From: Candidatus Limimorpha equi
Lineage (GTDB): Bacteria > Bacteroidota > Bacteroidia > Bacteroidales > F082
Direction: 5' to 3'
NCBI GenBank assembly: GCA_018065885.1
Contig: JAGHSL010000186.1
Coordinates: forward strand, 1-6,689
DNA length: 6,689 nucleotides
Part shown: piece after piece, positions 1 through 5,502 of the stretch
Layout: each line of letters opens with the position of its first letter
Numbering within the stretch: the stretch's first letter is position 1
Notes under the pieces: generated by a model
Told to the model about the DNA's origin: nothing
The model's input: the letters and a program-made list of their open reading frames with translations, nothing else
The model's database searches: none
Program-made: the position numbers and the translations under genes

Positions 1-150
1 TATTATGTAGCTTGATTTTGAACAGTTACTTATCCATTTTAAACAGCTTCTAAAGACTTACAAGAAATCCTTGTTAGTTCGTCAGGGAGGAAAGCGCGAG
101 CCATCAAACAGTTGGAAAAATGTAATGGCATCACTATCAAATAAGTTTAC
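1..150. other. Non-coding upstream region, no gene recognised
   Basis: No open frame here looks like a gene. An imperfect inverted repeat (57-64 and 70-77, 7 of 8 pairs, 5-nt loop) sits about 75 bases before the -7 box and could be an operator or a weak hairpin. Three AACAG(T/C)T words occur at about 21, 42 and 108. The minus strand can encode a 30-residue peptide beginning MPLHFSNCLMARAF, which I do not recognise. The stretch could be a promoter upstream region or the worn end of an inserted element; nothing decides between these. Confidence 0.4.
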
Positions 151-158
151 TATCTTTG
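151..158 (+). promoter_or_regulatory. Bacteroidota -7 promoter box (TATCTTTG) for the HYC-type gene
   Basis: TATCTTTG matches the Bacteroidota sigma-ABfr -7 consensus TAnnTTTG exactly. No good -33 TTTG/TTG lies at the usual 19-22 nt upstream spacing, so the match rests on the -7 element alone. In this promoter class transcription starts only a few bases after the box, which puts the start almost on the GTG at 163 and implies a leaderless or nearly leaderless message. Confidence 0.6.
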
Positions 159-162
159 CGGC

Positions 163-633
163 GTGAAAAAACGCATTTTGCAGATAGTATCCTCACTGAT
201 GGCACTTTTGGTGCTCTTCGTTTCGATAGGATGGAACGTGAATTTCCACTATTGCACCGAAGACCATCATCTTTTGAGCAGTTTCGGCGACGCTTCGCGC
301 CTTTGCGAACACTGCCAAAATCATCCGCATCATCACATGAATGTTGCTGAGTTTGAGGAACATCTCAAGGTCGTCCATTTCGATGAAAAATGCTGCTGCG
401 ATGATTTCGACAGCAAAATACAATTCACTGATAATTACACATTTTCACCCGAAAAACATGTTGCCGTTTTCCTGCAACCGGTCTTGCTGCCGCATTTCAA
501 CATTTCAGAATTGCTGCAGGAAGTCAAGCAGGTTTTTCACATTTTTTCTCCACAAAAGATTCCATTTTTCCTTTCAGGAAGGCAAATGACCATCTTTTTC
601 TCCAATTTGAAACTCAACCCGTTGATTTTCTGA
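163..633 (+). CDS. HYC_CC_PP-type small exported Cys/His-rich protein, probable metal-handling partner of the TonB receptor
   Basis: This 156-residue protein starts with a positively charged MKKR and a hydrophobic stretch (residues 5-24), a signal peptide or membrane anchor. After it come HYC (29-31), a CxxC (C48, C51), a His cluster (H54, H56-58) and a triple cysteine (C77-79) followed by DD. The early HYC and later CC pair match the Bacteroidota family annotated HYC_CC_PP, whose biochemical role is not established to my knowledge. The clustered Cys and His residues suggest binding of a soft metal such as copper or zinc in the periplasm; that is inference. It lies 213 nt upstream of a His-rich TonB receptor on the same strand with no clear terminator between them, so co-transcription is likely. 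I chose the GTG at 163 because it keeps the basic N-terminus of the signal peptide. The next in-frame start, ATG at 199, would remove it, but would give a normal 5' leader from the promoter at 151. No Shine-Dalgarno is visible. Confidence 0.72.
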   Translation: MKKRILQIVSSLMALLVLFVSIGWNVNFHYCTEDHHLLSSFGDASRLCEHCQNHPHHHMNVAEFEEHLKVVHFDEKCCCDDFDSKIQFTDNYTFSPEKHVAVFLQPVLLPHFNISELLQEVKQVFHIFSPQKIPFFLSGRQMTIFFSNLKLNPLIF

Positions 634-652
634 TTTTTGAATTCTATTTTTG
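622..652 (+). promoter_or_regulatory. Candidate internal promoter before the TonB receptor gene
   Basis: TATTTTTG at 645-652 matches the -7 consensus TAnnTTTG exactly, with a TTG at 622-624 placed 20 nt upstream as a -33 element. It overlaps the end of the small HYC-type gene and would give the receptor gene a leader of about 190 nt. A short hairpin (TTGCC 656-660 with GGCAA 665-669, 4-nt loop) lies just after the expected start. A weaker alternative is TTTG at 737-740 with TAACTTCG at 759-766 (one mismatch, 18-nt spacing). AT-rich DNA makes chance matches fairly common. Confidence 0.35.
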
Positions 653-800
653 GGATTGCCTGACGGCAAGAAATCTGTCAAAAATCGTTGTTTGCGAATT
701 TAATAGCCAAGTCTATTGCAGGAACAAACATAGATTTTTGAATGATTTTCAATCTATTTAACTTCGTTGAGTCTTCGATTTCTTCGACAGCCGAATCCCT

Positions 801-836
801 AAACAATTCAACAGATAAACAACAAACAATTCAACA
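801..836 (+). repeat. 13-bp perfect direct repeat in the receptor gene leader
   Basis: AAACAATTCAACA occurs at 801-813 and again at 824-836, a period of 23 nt, ending 10 nt before the ATG at 847. The pair could bind a regulator or an antisense RNA, or could simply reflect the A/C-rich low-complexity leaders common in this phylum. It lies in the stretch that a false upstream start at 742 would turn into protein. Confidence 0.5.
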
Positions 837-846
837 ATTTATCAAT

Positions 847-3120
847 ATGAAAATCAATAAATTAATTATAGCAATCGCATTGTTATTCATCTATGGTGGT
901 GCTTTTGCCCAGCACGACCACGAGCATCATCACAATCATGAACATCATCACGACCTTGGTTACATTGAAGGCACGGTTTACGAAGAAATCGAGGGCAAAA
1001 AAGTAGCGCTTCCAGGCGTCAATGTTTATTGGAAAATCGTCAACGAAGGCACCGTGACCGATGCCGACGGCCACTACAGGATTCCTGTTCACGAAAAAAT
1101 CCATTGCTTGGTTTTCAGTTTCGTGGCTTACGACAACGATACCGTTCACCAAATGGACAAGCCCATGCACTACGACCATGTGATGACGACTTCAAAACTT
1201 TTGAGCGAAGTTGAAATCACGGCACGCAAGAAGGCTTCGTTTGGCTCGACACTCGAACCACTTCAGATTGAGCATATTACAAGCGAAGCATTGCGCCGTT
1301 GCGCTTGCTGTAGTCTTGCCGAAAGTTTCGAAACCAATGCCAGTGTTGATGTGGCTTACAGCGATGCCGTCACTGGTGCCAAGCAAATCGAATTATTGGG
1401 CTTGAGCGGCATTTATACCCAGATGATGGCCGAAAACATGCCGAATTTCCGTGGTCTGGCTTCGGCTTTCGGCCTTAGTTATGTTCCTGGAACTTGGATG
1501 AACGGCATTCAGGTTTCAAAAGGAACTTCCTCTGTCAGAAATGGTTATGAATCAATCAGCGGGCAAATCAATGTCGATTACAAGGAACCCGAAGCCGACA
1601 AAAGCGAAAAGGTTTTCGTCAATCTGTTTGGCAACACAATGGGCATGGGAGAATTGAATTTCAACACGCGTTTCAATATCAACGAAAAGAGCGGTTTGTT
1701 GCTGATGAGTCATGTGAGCCACAATTTTATGAAGATGGATGCCAATAACGATTCTTTCCTCGATGACCCGATGGTCACACAATACAACGCCTTTGCACGT
1801 TACAATTATTCAGGCGATGTGTTCAATTGTAAATTAGGTGTCAAGGCTTTGAAAGAAAACCGTTTAAGCGGTCAAATGGATTTCGATGCTGATCATCGGC
1901 ATGATATAGGTTACGAATATTACGGCATCGGCATCAACACACAGCGTTATGAGGCTTTTGCCAAGACGGGCATAATGTTCGACCGTCCGGAAACCAGCCT
2001 CGGACTTCAGCAACAGTTCACTTATCACAACATGGATTCGTATTTCGGCCGCACCGATTACGATGCCAAGCAGTGGTCGTATTATGCCAACTTGCTGTTC
2101 GATTCCTATATCGCAAACGACCATCACAAGTATTCCGTCGGCGCAAGTTATTCCTACGATAAATACGATGAAAAACTGGCCGACAGCGCTATGAACCGCA
2201 TCGAGCATGTGCCGGGAGCCTTCGCTGAATACGTCTTCAGCGATGAACACCATTGGACGGTGATTGCCGGCTTCCGTTCAGATTATAACAGTTATTTTGA
2301 TAAAGTTTTCTACACGCCACGCCTACATGTCCGTTTCAAGACCGACAGCGAATTGGCTTTGCGTCTTTCGGCTGGCAAAGGCTACCGTTCACCGAATGTC
2401 TTGGCCGAAAATTCAACCATGATGGCATCCTCCCGACAGATTTGTTTCGTTGACACGCCAAAAATGGAAGAGGCTTGGAATTTCGGTCTGAACCTAATCA
2501 AGCATTTCGACATTGCCGAAAAGGAACTGGAATTGCAGGTTGATGTCTACCGCACCGATTTCGTCAACCAGATAGTGCTTGACCGCGATGCCGATGCGCA
2601 TCAAATCAGAATCTACAACCTGAATGGAGAATCGTATTCGAATTGCGCCCAGATACAAGTGAATTACGAGCTTTTCAAGAATTTCGATTTCACGGCCGCT
2701 TTCCGTTACAACGATGTGAAAATGACTATCAATGACACCTTACGCGAAAAGCCTTTCGTCAACCGCTACAAAGGTTTGCTTACGCTTTCATACGCGCCAA
2801 GCACTTGGCAGTTTGATGTCACCACGCAGTTCAACGGCGATTGCCGTGTGCCGAACCTGAACGGCAACGCTACGGCTGTGGCAGATGGTCAGAACATTGA
2901 ACGTTCACCTTTCTATGTCATGCTTACGGCGCAAGTCACCAAGAAACTGGGCAAGAATTGGGAAATTTACGTAGGTGGCGAAAACCTGACCAACTACAAG
3001 CAGGATAAGCCAATCATTGCGGCTGGCGAACCTTTCGGCGAAGATTTCGATGCTTCCATGGTTTGGGGTCCGTTGAGCGGCATCCGTGCTTATTTGGGCG
3101 TGAGATTTCAGATAAAGTGA
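847..3120 (+). CDS. TonB-dependent outer-membrane receptor with His-rich N-terminus, probable metal or metal-chelate importer
   Basis: The 757-residue product has a clear signal peptide (residues 1-21, cleavage after AFA before Q22). A histidine cluster follows at 23-35, with nine His in thirteen residues. Next is a carboxypeptidase-regulatory-like domain (about 38-115, with PGVNV at 56-60 and TDADGHY at 71-77). A plug domain (about 125-240) carries CxCC (C152, C154, C155) followed by SLAESFETN, and a 22-strand-type beta-barrel runs to the C-terminal strand ending RFQIK. Such receptors use the proton motive force through TonB-ExbB-ExbD to bring bound ligand across the outer membrane. The CC-SLAESFETN plug signature is, as I recall it, shared by a Bacteroidota receptor group linked to metal genes and HYC_CC_PP proteins; here the HYC-type gene lies directly upstream. 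The His cluster points to copper, zinc or nickel as ligand, by inference. The frame is open from an ATG at 742, but I chose 847 because it puts the signal peptide at the very N-terminus; the extra 35 residues would be polar Asn/Ser/Gln-rich. An intrinsic terminator follows. Confidence 0.88.
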   Translation: MKINKLIIAIALLFIYGGAFAQHDHEHHHNHEHHHDLGYIEGTVYEEIEGKKVALPGVNVYWKIVNEGTVTDADGHYRIPVHEKIHCLVFSFVAYDNDTVHQMDKPMHYDHVMTTSKLLSEVEITARKKASFGSTLEPLQIEHITSEALRRCACCSLAESFETNASVDVAYSDAVTGAKQIELLGLSGIYTQMMAENMPNFRGLASAFGLSYVPGTWMNGIQVSKGTSSVRNGYESISGQINVDYKEPEADKSEKVFVNLFGNTMGMGELNFNTRFNINEKSGLLLMSHVSHNFMKMDANNDSFLDDPMVTQYNAFARYNYSGDVFNCKLGVKALKENRLSGQMDFDADHRHDIGYEYYGIGINTQRYEAFAKTGIMFDRPETSLGLQQQFTYHNMDSYFGRTDYDAKQWSYYANLLFDSYIANDHHKYSVGASYSYDKYDEKLADSAMNRIEHVPGAFAEYVFSDEHHWTVIAGFRSDYNSYFDKVFYTPRLHVRFKTDSELALRLSAGKGYRSPNVLAENSTMMASSRQICFVDTPKMEEAWNFGLNLIKHFDIAEKELELQVDVYRTDFVNQIVLDRDADAHQIRIYNLNGESYSNCAQIQVNYELFKNFDFTAAFRYNDVKMTINDTLREKPFVNRYKGLLTLSYAPSTWQFDVTTQFNGDCRVPNLNGNATAVADGQNIERSPFYVMLTAQVTKKLGKNWEIYVGGENLTNYKQDKPIIAAGEPFGEDFDASMVWGPLSGIRAYLGVRFQIK

Positions 3121-3138
3121 ATTTGAACGACATCCTTT

Positions 3139-3182
3139 GTTTAGCCATGTATGCCTCTGGTGTGCATGGCTAAACTGTTTTT
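3139..3182 (+). terminator. Intrinsic terminator of the HYC/TonB-receptor unit
   Basis: GTTTAGCCATG (3139-3149) pairs perfectly with CATGGCTAAAC (3165-3175). In the plus-strand RNA the stem continues inward through 3150-3155 with 3159-3164, using three G-U pairs, to about 17 pairs closed by a 3-nt loop. TGTTTTTATT follows immediately. On the minus strand the G-U pairs become C-A mismatches and no U tract follows, so the signal favours plus-strand transcription. Its U tract overlaps the stop codon of the convergent lutB. Confidence 0.88.
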
Positions 3183-4551
3183 ATTCTTCACCGCTAATTT
3201 CCCGCCACATTTGGCTGAACGATTTTGAAGCCAATTCAGGCATGGTGCGCTTTTCGCCCCATACAGGCGCAAACAATTTTTTCATCTCCAAACGTTTCAC
3301 CCACAATGGCGCATCCATTTTTTTGCGCGACTTGCAATGCCAAATCATGGCTTTGAACAATGCCTCGATTTTTGCATCGCCAACACGTTCAGTATTAACG
3401 AGATGACGGTTTTCAACCATCAAGTCATCCAAGGGAATTTTTACCGGACAAACCTCGGTGCAACGCCCACAAAGCGAACATGCCGAAGTGAAATGTTCGA
3501 AATCCTTCAAATCGTTTACCAACGGATTGCAAATGAGGCCAAAAGGACCAATGCTGGTAGTGCCAAAACTATAACCGCCAATGTTTTTGTAAACCGGACA
3601 AACGCTTATGCAAGCCCCGCAATGAATGCACGACAACACTTGGCGCTGTTTTTCATGCGAAAGCAATTCCGTGCGGTTGTTATTCAGCAGAATGACATAC
3701 ATTTGCTCGGGACCATCGCTGTCTTTCGAAGGCCCAAAAGTGATGGAATTGTAAGCCGCCATGCTCTGACCCGTGGCATAAGTCGAAAGCAACGGCAACA
3801 AAACGCCCAAATCGTTGATGGAAGGAATGACTTTCATTATGCCCGCCACAACTATATGAACCTTTGCCGAAGAACTGGATTTCAATATGTTGCCTTCATT
3901 TTCAGTCAAAACAACGCCGCCCACATCCGACAAAAGGAAATTCGCACCCGTCACGCAAACCGATGCCGCATTTATTTCGTTCGAAACCTTGTAACGCACA
4001 AAATTGACCATCTGTTTCACCGAACTGTCGGGCTTCAACTTGAAATTCTTTGTAAGAATGTCGTTGATTTCCTCCTTTGAAAGATGAATGGCCGGTGCAA
4101 TCGGATGATAAGGTTTCATGTCGGCAATCTTCAGCACATAACGCGCAACGCTGGTTTCGGACAACGGAATGCCTTTCTTTTGCAGGAATCCGTTCAATTC
4201 AATTTCATCTAAAACAGTTGAATTTGAACGTATTACGGTTTTATTTGCCTGTCGATTGATGATGTCGAAAATCTGGTTTCGGGCATCCTGCGCATCGCGT
4301 GCCCAAAGCACCTTGCCACCATTATCAGTGAAATGCGTTTCGAAATCGACCAAGAGTTTTTCAAGTTTCAGCAAAGATTTGTTGCGAATCGTGTAGGCAC
4401 GCTGCTTTTCAAGATTAATATCCTGATAATTAATAATGCCTTTGGTGAAATTCCGTTCATAACAGCTTGTGTTATAATTGATTTTTTGCCAATGCTCTTC
4501 GTTGAACGCAATCTCGCTTTCCTTCCTGAATGTCGATTTCAAATCACTCAT
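3181..4551 (-). CDS. lutB: LutB/LldF-type iron-sulfur protein with LUD domain (lactate utilisation family)
   Basis: The 456-residue protein has LutB architecture throughout. An N-terminal region (about 20-60) is followed by a LUD domain (about 65-300) with the signature TGANFLLSDVGG at 201-212 and TENEGN at 216-221. Two 4Fe-4S motifs follow: C308-x2-C311-x2-C314-x3-C318-P and C358-x2-C361-x2-C364-x3-C368-P. The C-terminal tail (about 385-456) resembles the LutB_C domain and includes KSFSQMW. In characterised bacteria LutA, LutB and LutC together oxidise L-lactate to pyruvate in the cytoplasm, with LutB as the cluster-bearing electron carrier. All eight cluster cysteines and the family's usual length are present, so it looks intact. 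It starts 3 nt after the rpiB stop, which suggests one transcript and translational coupling; no ribosome-binding site is evident. Neither lutA nor lutC is next to it, and its 3' side faces the convergent receptor gene. The family call is firm; the substrate is not, because the partners are missing. Confidence 0.9.
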   Translation of the reverse strand: MSDLKSTFRKESEIAFNEEHWQKINYNTSCYERNFTKGIINYQDINLEKQRAYTIRNKSLLKLEKLLVDFETHFTDNGGKVLWARDAQDARNQIFDIINRQANKTVIRSNSTVLDEIELNGFLQKKGIPLSETSVARYVLKIADMKPYHPIAPAIHLSKEEINDILTKNFKLKPDSSVKQMVNFVRYKVSNEINAASVCVTGANFLLSDVGGVVLTENEGNILKSSSSAKVHIVVAGIMKVIPSINDLGVLLPLLSTYATGQSMAAYNSITFGPSKDSDGPEQMYVILLNNNRTELLSHEKQRQVLSCIHCGACISVCPVYKNIGGYSFGTTSIGPFGLICNPLVNDLKDFEHFTSACSLCGRCTEVCPVKIPLDDLMVENRHLVNTERVGDAKIEALFKAMIWHCKSRKKMDAPLWVKRLEMKKLFAPVWGEKRTMPELASKSFSQMWREISGEE

Positions 4552-4554
4552 ATA

Positions 4555-4992
4555 TTAATAGTTTTCTATTTTTTCGACCCTACGAATGTGACGGCCACCT
4601 TCAAAACCGGTGCTCAAAAAAGCCTGAACCATTTCCCAAGCCAGTTCCTTATCAATGAAACGGCCTGGAAGCGACATGATGTTGGCATCGTTATGCTGAC
4701 GGGCCAGTTTTGCCAGCTCCACGTTCCAGCAGAGCGCAGCACGCACATTGTGATGATGGTTGGCGGTCATCTGGGCGCCGTTTCCGCTGCCGCAAAGGAT
4801 GATGCCCAACGGAAATTCACCCTTTTCAATAGCCGTTGCCAAAGGATGAATCATGTCGGGATAATCGACGCTTTCGGTACTGTGCGTACCAAAATCCTTA
4901 ACTTCGTAACCGGCTTCCGTGAGTTTTTCCACCAAAAACTGCTTCATTTCGAAGCCGCCGTGGTCGCTCGCTATAGGAATAATTTGCTTCAT
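4555..4992 (-). CDS. rpiB: Ribose-5-phosphate isomerase B
   Basis: RpiB interconverts ribose 5-phosphate and ribulose 5-phosphate in the non-oxidative pentose phosphate pathway in the cytoplasm. The 145-residue length is typical. The sequence shows the N-terminal ASDHGGFEMK (8-17) with D10 and H11, DYP at 43-45, LCGSGNG (66-72) with the catalytic-base cysteine C67 (C66 in E. coli RpiB), RQHNDAN (98-104) with H100 (E. coli H99), and the C-terminal phosphate-site GGRH..RRVEKI (R134, R138). The family's LacA/RpiB sugar isomerases are related, but the GSGNG and RQHND motifs fit RpiB. The frame is open up to an ATG at 5049, giving 19 more residues; I reject that start because a strong promoter (5019-5049) lies inside it and the RpiB fold begins at MKQIIPIASDH. 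lutB follows after 3 nt. Confidence 0.95.
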   Translation of the reverse strand: MKQIIPIASDHGGFEMKQFLVEKLTEAGYEVKDFGTHSTESVDYPDMIHPLATAIEKGEFPLGIILCGSGNGAQMTANHHHNVRAALCWNVELAKLARQHNDANIMSLPGRFIDKELAWEMVQAFLSTGFEGGRHIRRVEKIENY

Positions 4993-5018
4993 TTCTACAC
5001 TTGTTGATAAATAATCTG

Positions 5019-5049
5019 CAAAAGTAATTTTTTTCGTTTTCACCGCCAA
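5019..5049 (-). promoter_or_regulatory. Promoter of rpiB-lutB
   Basis: Read on the minus strand, TACTTTTG (5026 down to 5019) matches TAnnTTTG exactly, with TTG (5049 to 5047) 20 nt upstream as the -33 element. Transcription would start near 5012-5016, giving a leader of about 20-25 nt before the ATG at 4992. The promoter's position excludes the longer rpiB reading that starts at 5049. A TTATCAACA word (5002-5010, minus) falls in the leader. Confidence 0.75.
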
Positions 5050-5130
5050 GTTTATTCGTTAATTATGAGTGAGTTACCCGATGATAAAAATCAACATATT
5101 TCTTATAACAATTTGATAATCAGAAAAATA

Positions 5131-5165
5131 AAAAGTTATCAACAATTTACCTGTTGATAACTTTT
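5131..5165. repeat. Perfect 14-bp inverted repeat (possible minus-strand terminator or paired DnaA-like site)
   Basis: AAAAGTTATCAACA (5131-5144) and TGTTGATAACTTTT (5152-5165) are exact reverse complements around a 7-nt loop, ATTTACC. On the minus strand the stem runs into TTTTTATTTTT, as an intrinsic terminator would; it could end leakage from the ATPase gene about 340 nt upstream. The stem is AT-rich (4 G/C per 14), so the hairpin is modest. Each arm contains a full TTATCAACA word, so it may instead be a protein site with dyad symmetry. Confidence 0.6.
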
Positions 5166-5391
5166 GCGTTTTGTGTGCATAATTCCGATTTCTGTTGATA
5201 AAACCCAAACAGGTCATTTTTTTCAACTTTATCAACCATCGTAATGAACAAAAACCAACTTTTTACGTTGTCATTTTAGCGCACTTTTCTGACTTTCGGA
5301 CTATTTTTCAAAACGAGGTAATTTTACTGATTTTGAAACCAATCGTCTTTTTCAAAATTGCCGTCTCAAATCCTCACCGAGAAAAGCAAAT

Positions 5392-5468
5392 TTATTAATG
5401 AAAAGTTTTCAACCAATTCACCAGCCTTATTAATGACCACCAAAATTATTAATTTAAAAGATTAATAA
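5392..5468. repeat. TTATTAAT word cluster in an AT-rich block
   Basis: TTATTAAT occurs on plus at 5392-5399, 5427-5434 and 5446-5453, and on minus at 5461-5468. The first two share a following G. The cluster partly overlaps the left arm of a wider inverted repeat, TTTTCAACC (5406-5414) with GGTTGAAAA (5485-5493). It lies just beyond the 3' end of the ATPase gene. Possible roles are an easily melted element, a protein-binding array or the edge of an inserted segment. Confidence 0.4.
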
Positions 5469-5502
5469 ATGAATAATGGTAGGCGGTTGAAAAGTGGTTG
5501 GT

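Larger units (their letters stand above)
5002..5237. other. Cluster of DnaA-box-like words (TTATCAACA)
   Basis: TTATCAACA, one base from the DnaA box TTATCCACA, occurs at 5136-5144 on plus and at 5002-5010, 5152-5160 and 5193-5201 on minus. A fifth, TTATCAACC, is at 5229-5237 on plus. Five near-matches in 236 bases is denser than expected even in AT-rich DNA. The cluster could be a DnaA-binding or origin region, a site for another regulator, or partly a by-product of the hairpin at 5131-5165. No dnaA, dnaN or gidA gene is in view to support an origin. Confidence 0.3.
4993..5502. other. AT-rich intergenic region, no gene recognised
   Basis: This stretch of about 510 nt lies between the rpiB start and the 3' end of the ATPase gene. 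Hand counts on 60-base lines from 5041 to 5340 give about 20-35% GC, well below the flanking genes. The rpiB promoter occupies 5019-5049. The rest holds a perfect inverted repeat at 5131-5165, a scatter of TTATCAACA-like words and a TTATTAAT cluster, each listed separately. A 67-codon plus-strand frame at 5195-5398 (starting MIKPKQVIFFNFIN) is Phe/Ile/Lys-rich, has no promoter or ribosome-binding site, and is most likely chance. Confidence 0.7.

Noticed and set aside
61..110. Possible SRP-like RNA core (GTCAGGGAGGAAAG)
   Set aside because: It resembles the conserved 4.5S RNA loop only loosely; the GGAAGGAAGCAGCC-type core and the paired flanks are missing.
1864..2253. 129-codon minus-strand frame inside the receptor gene
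   Set aside because: It is a shadow of the beta-barrel coding region.
3337..4080. 247-codon open frame on the plus strand
   Set aside because: It lies wholly antisense to lutB, whose domains and eight cluster cysteines are intact; the plus-strand product resembles no family and has no promoter.
4333..5007. 224-codon open frame on the plus strand
   Set aside because: It is antisense to the 5' part of lutB and to all of rpiB, and both of those are well supported.
4993..5049. N-terminal extension of rpiB starting at ATG 5049
   Set aside because: The -33 and -7 promoter elements lie within it, and homologous RpiB proteins begin at the position equivalent to MKQIIPIASDH.
5195..5398. 67-codon frame in the AT-rich intergenic region
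   Set aside because: Composition is that of translated AT-rich DNA, with no promoter or ribosome-binding site and no recognisable motif.
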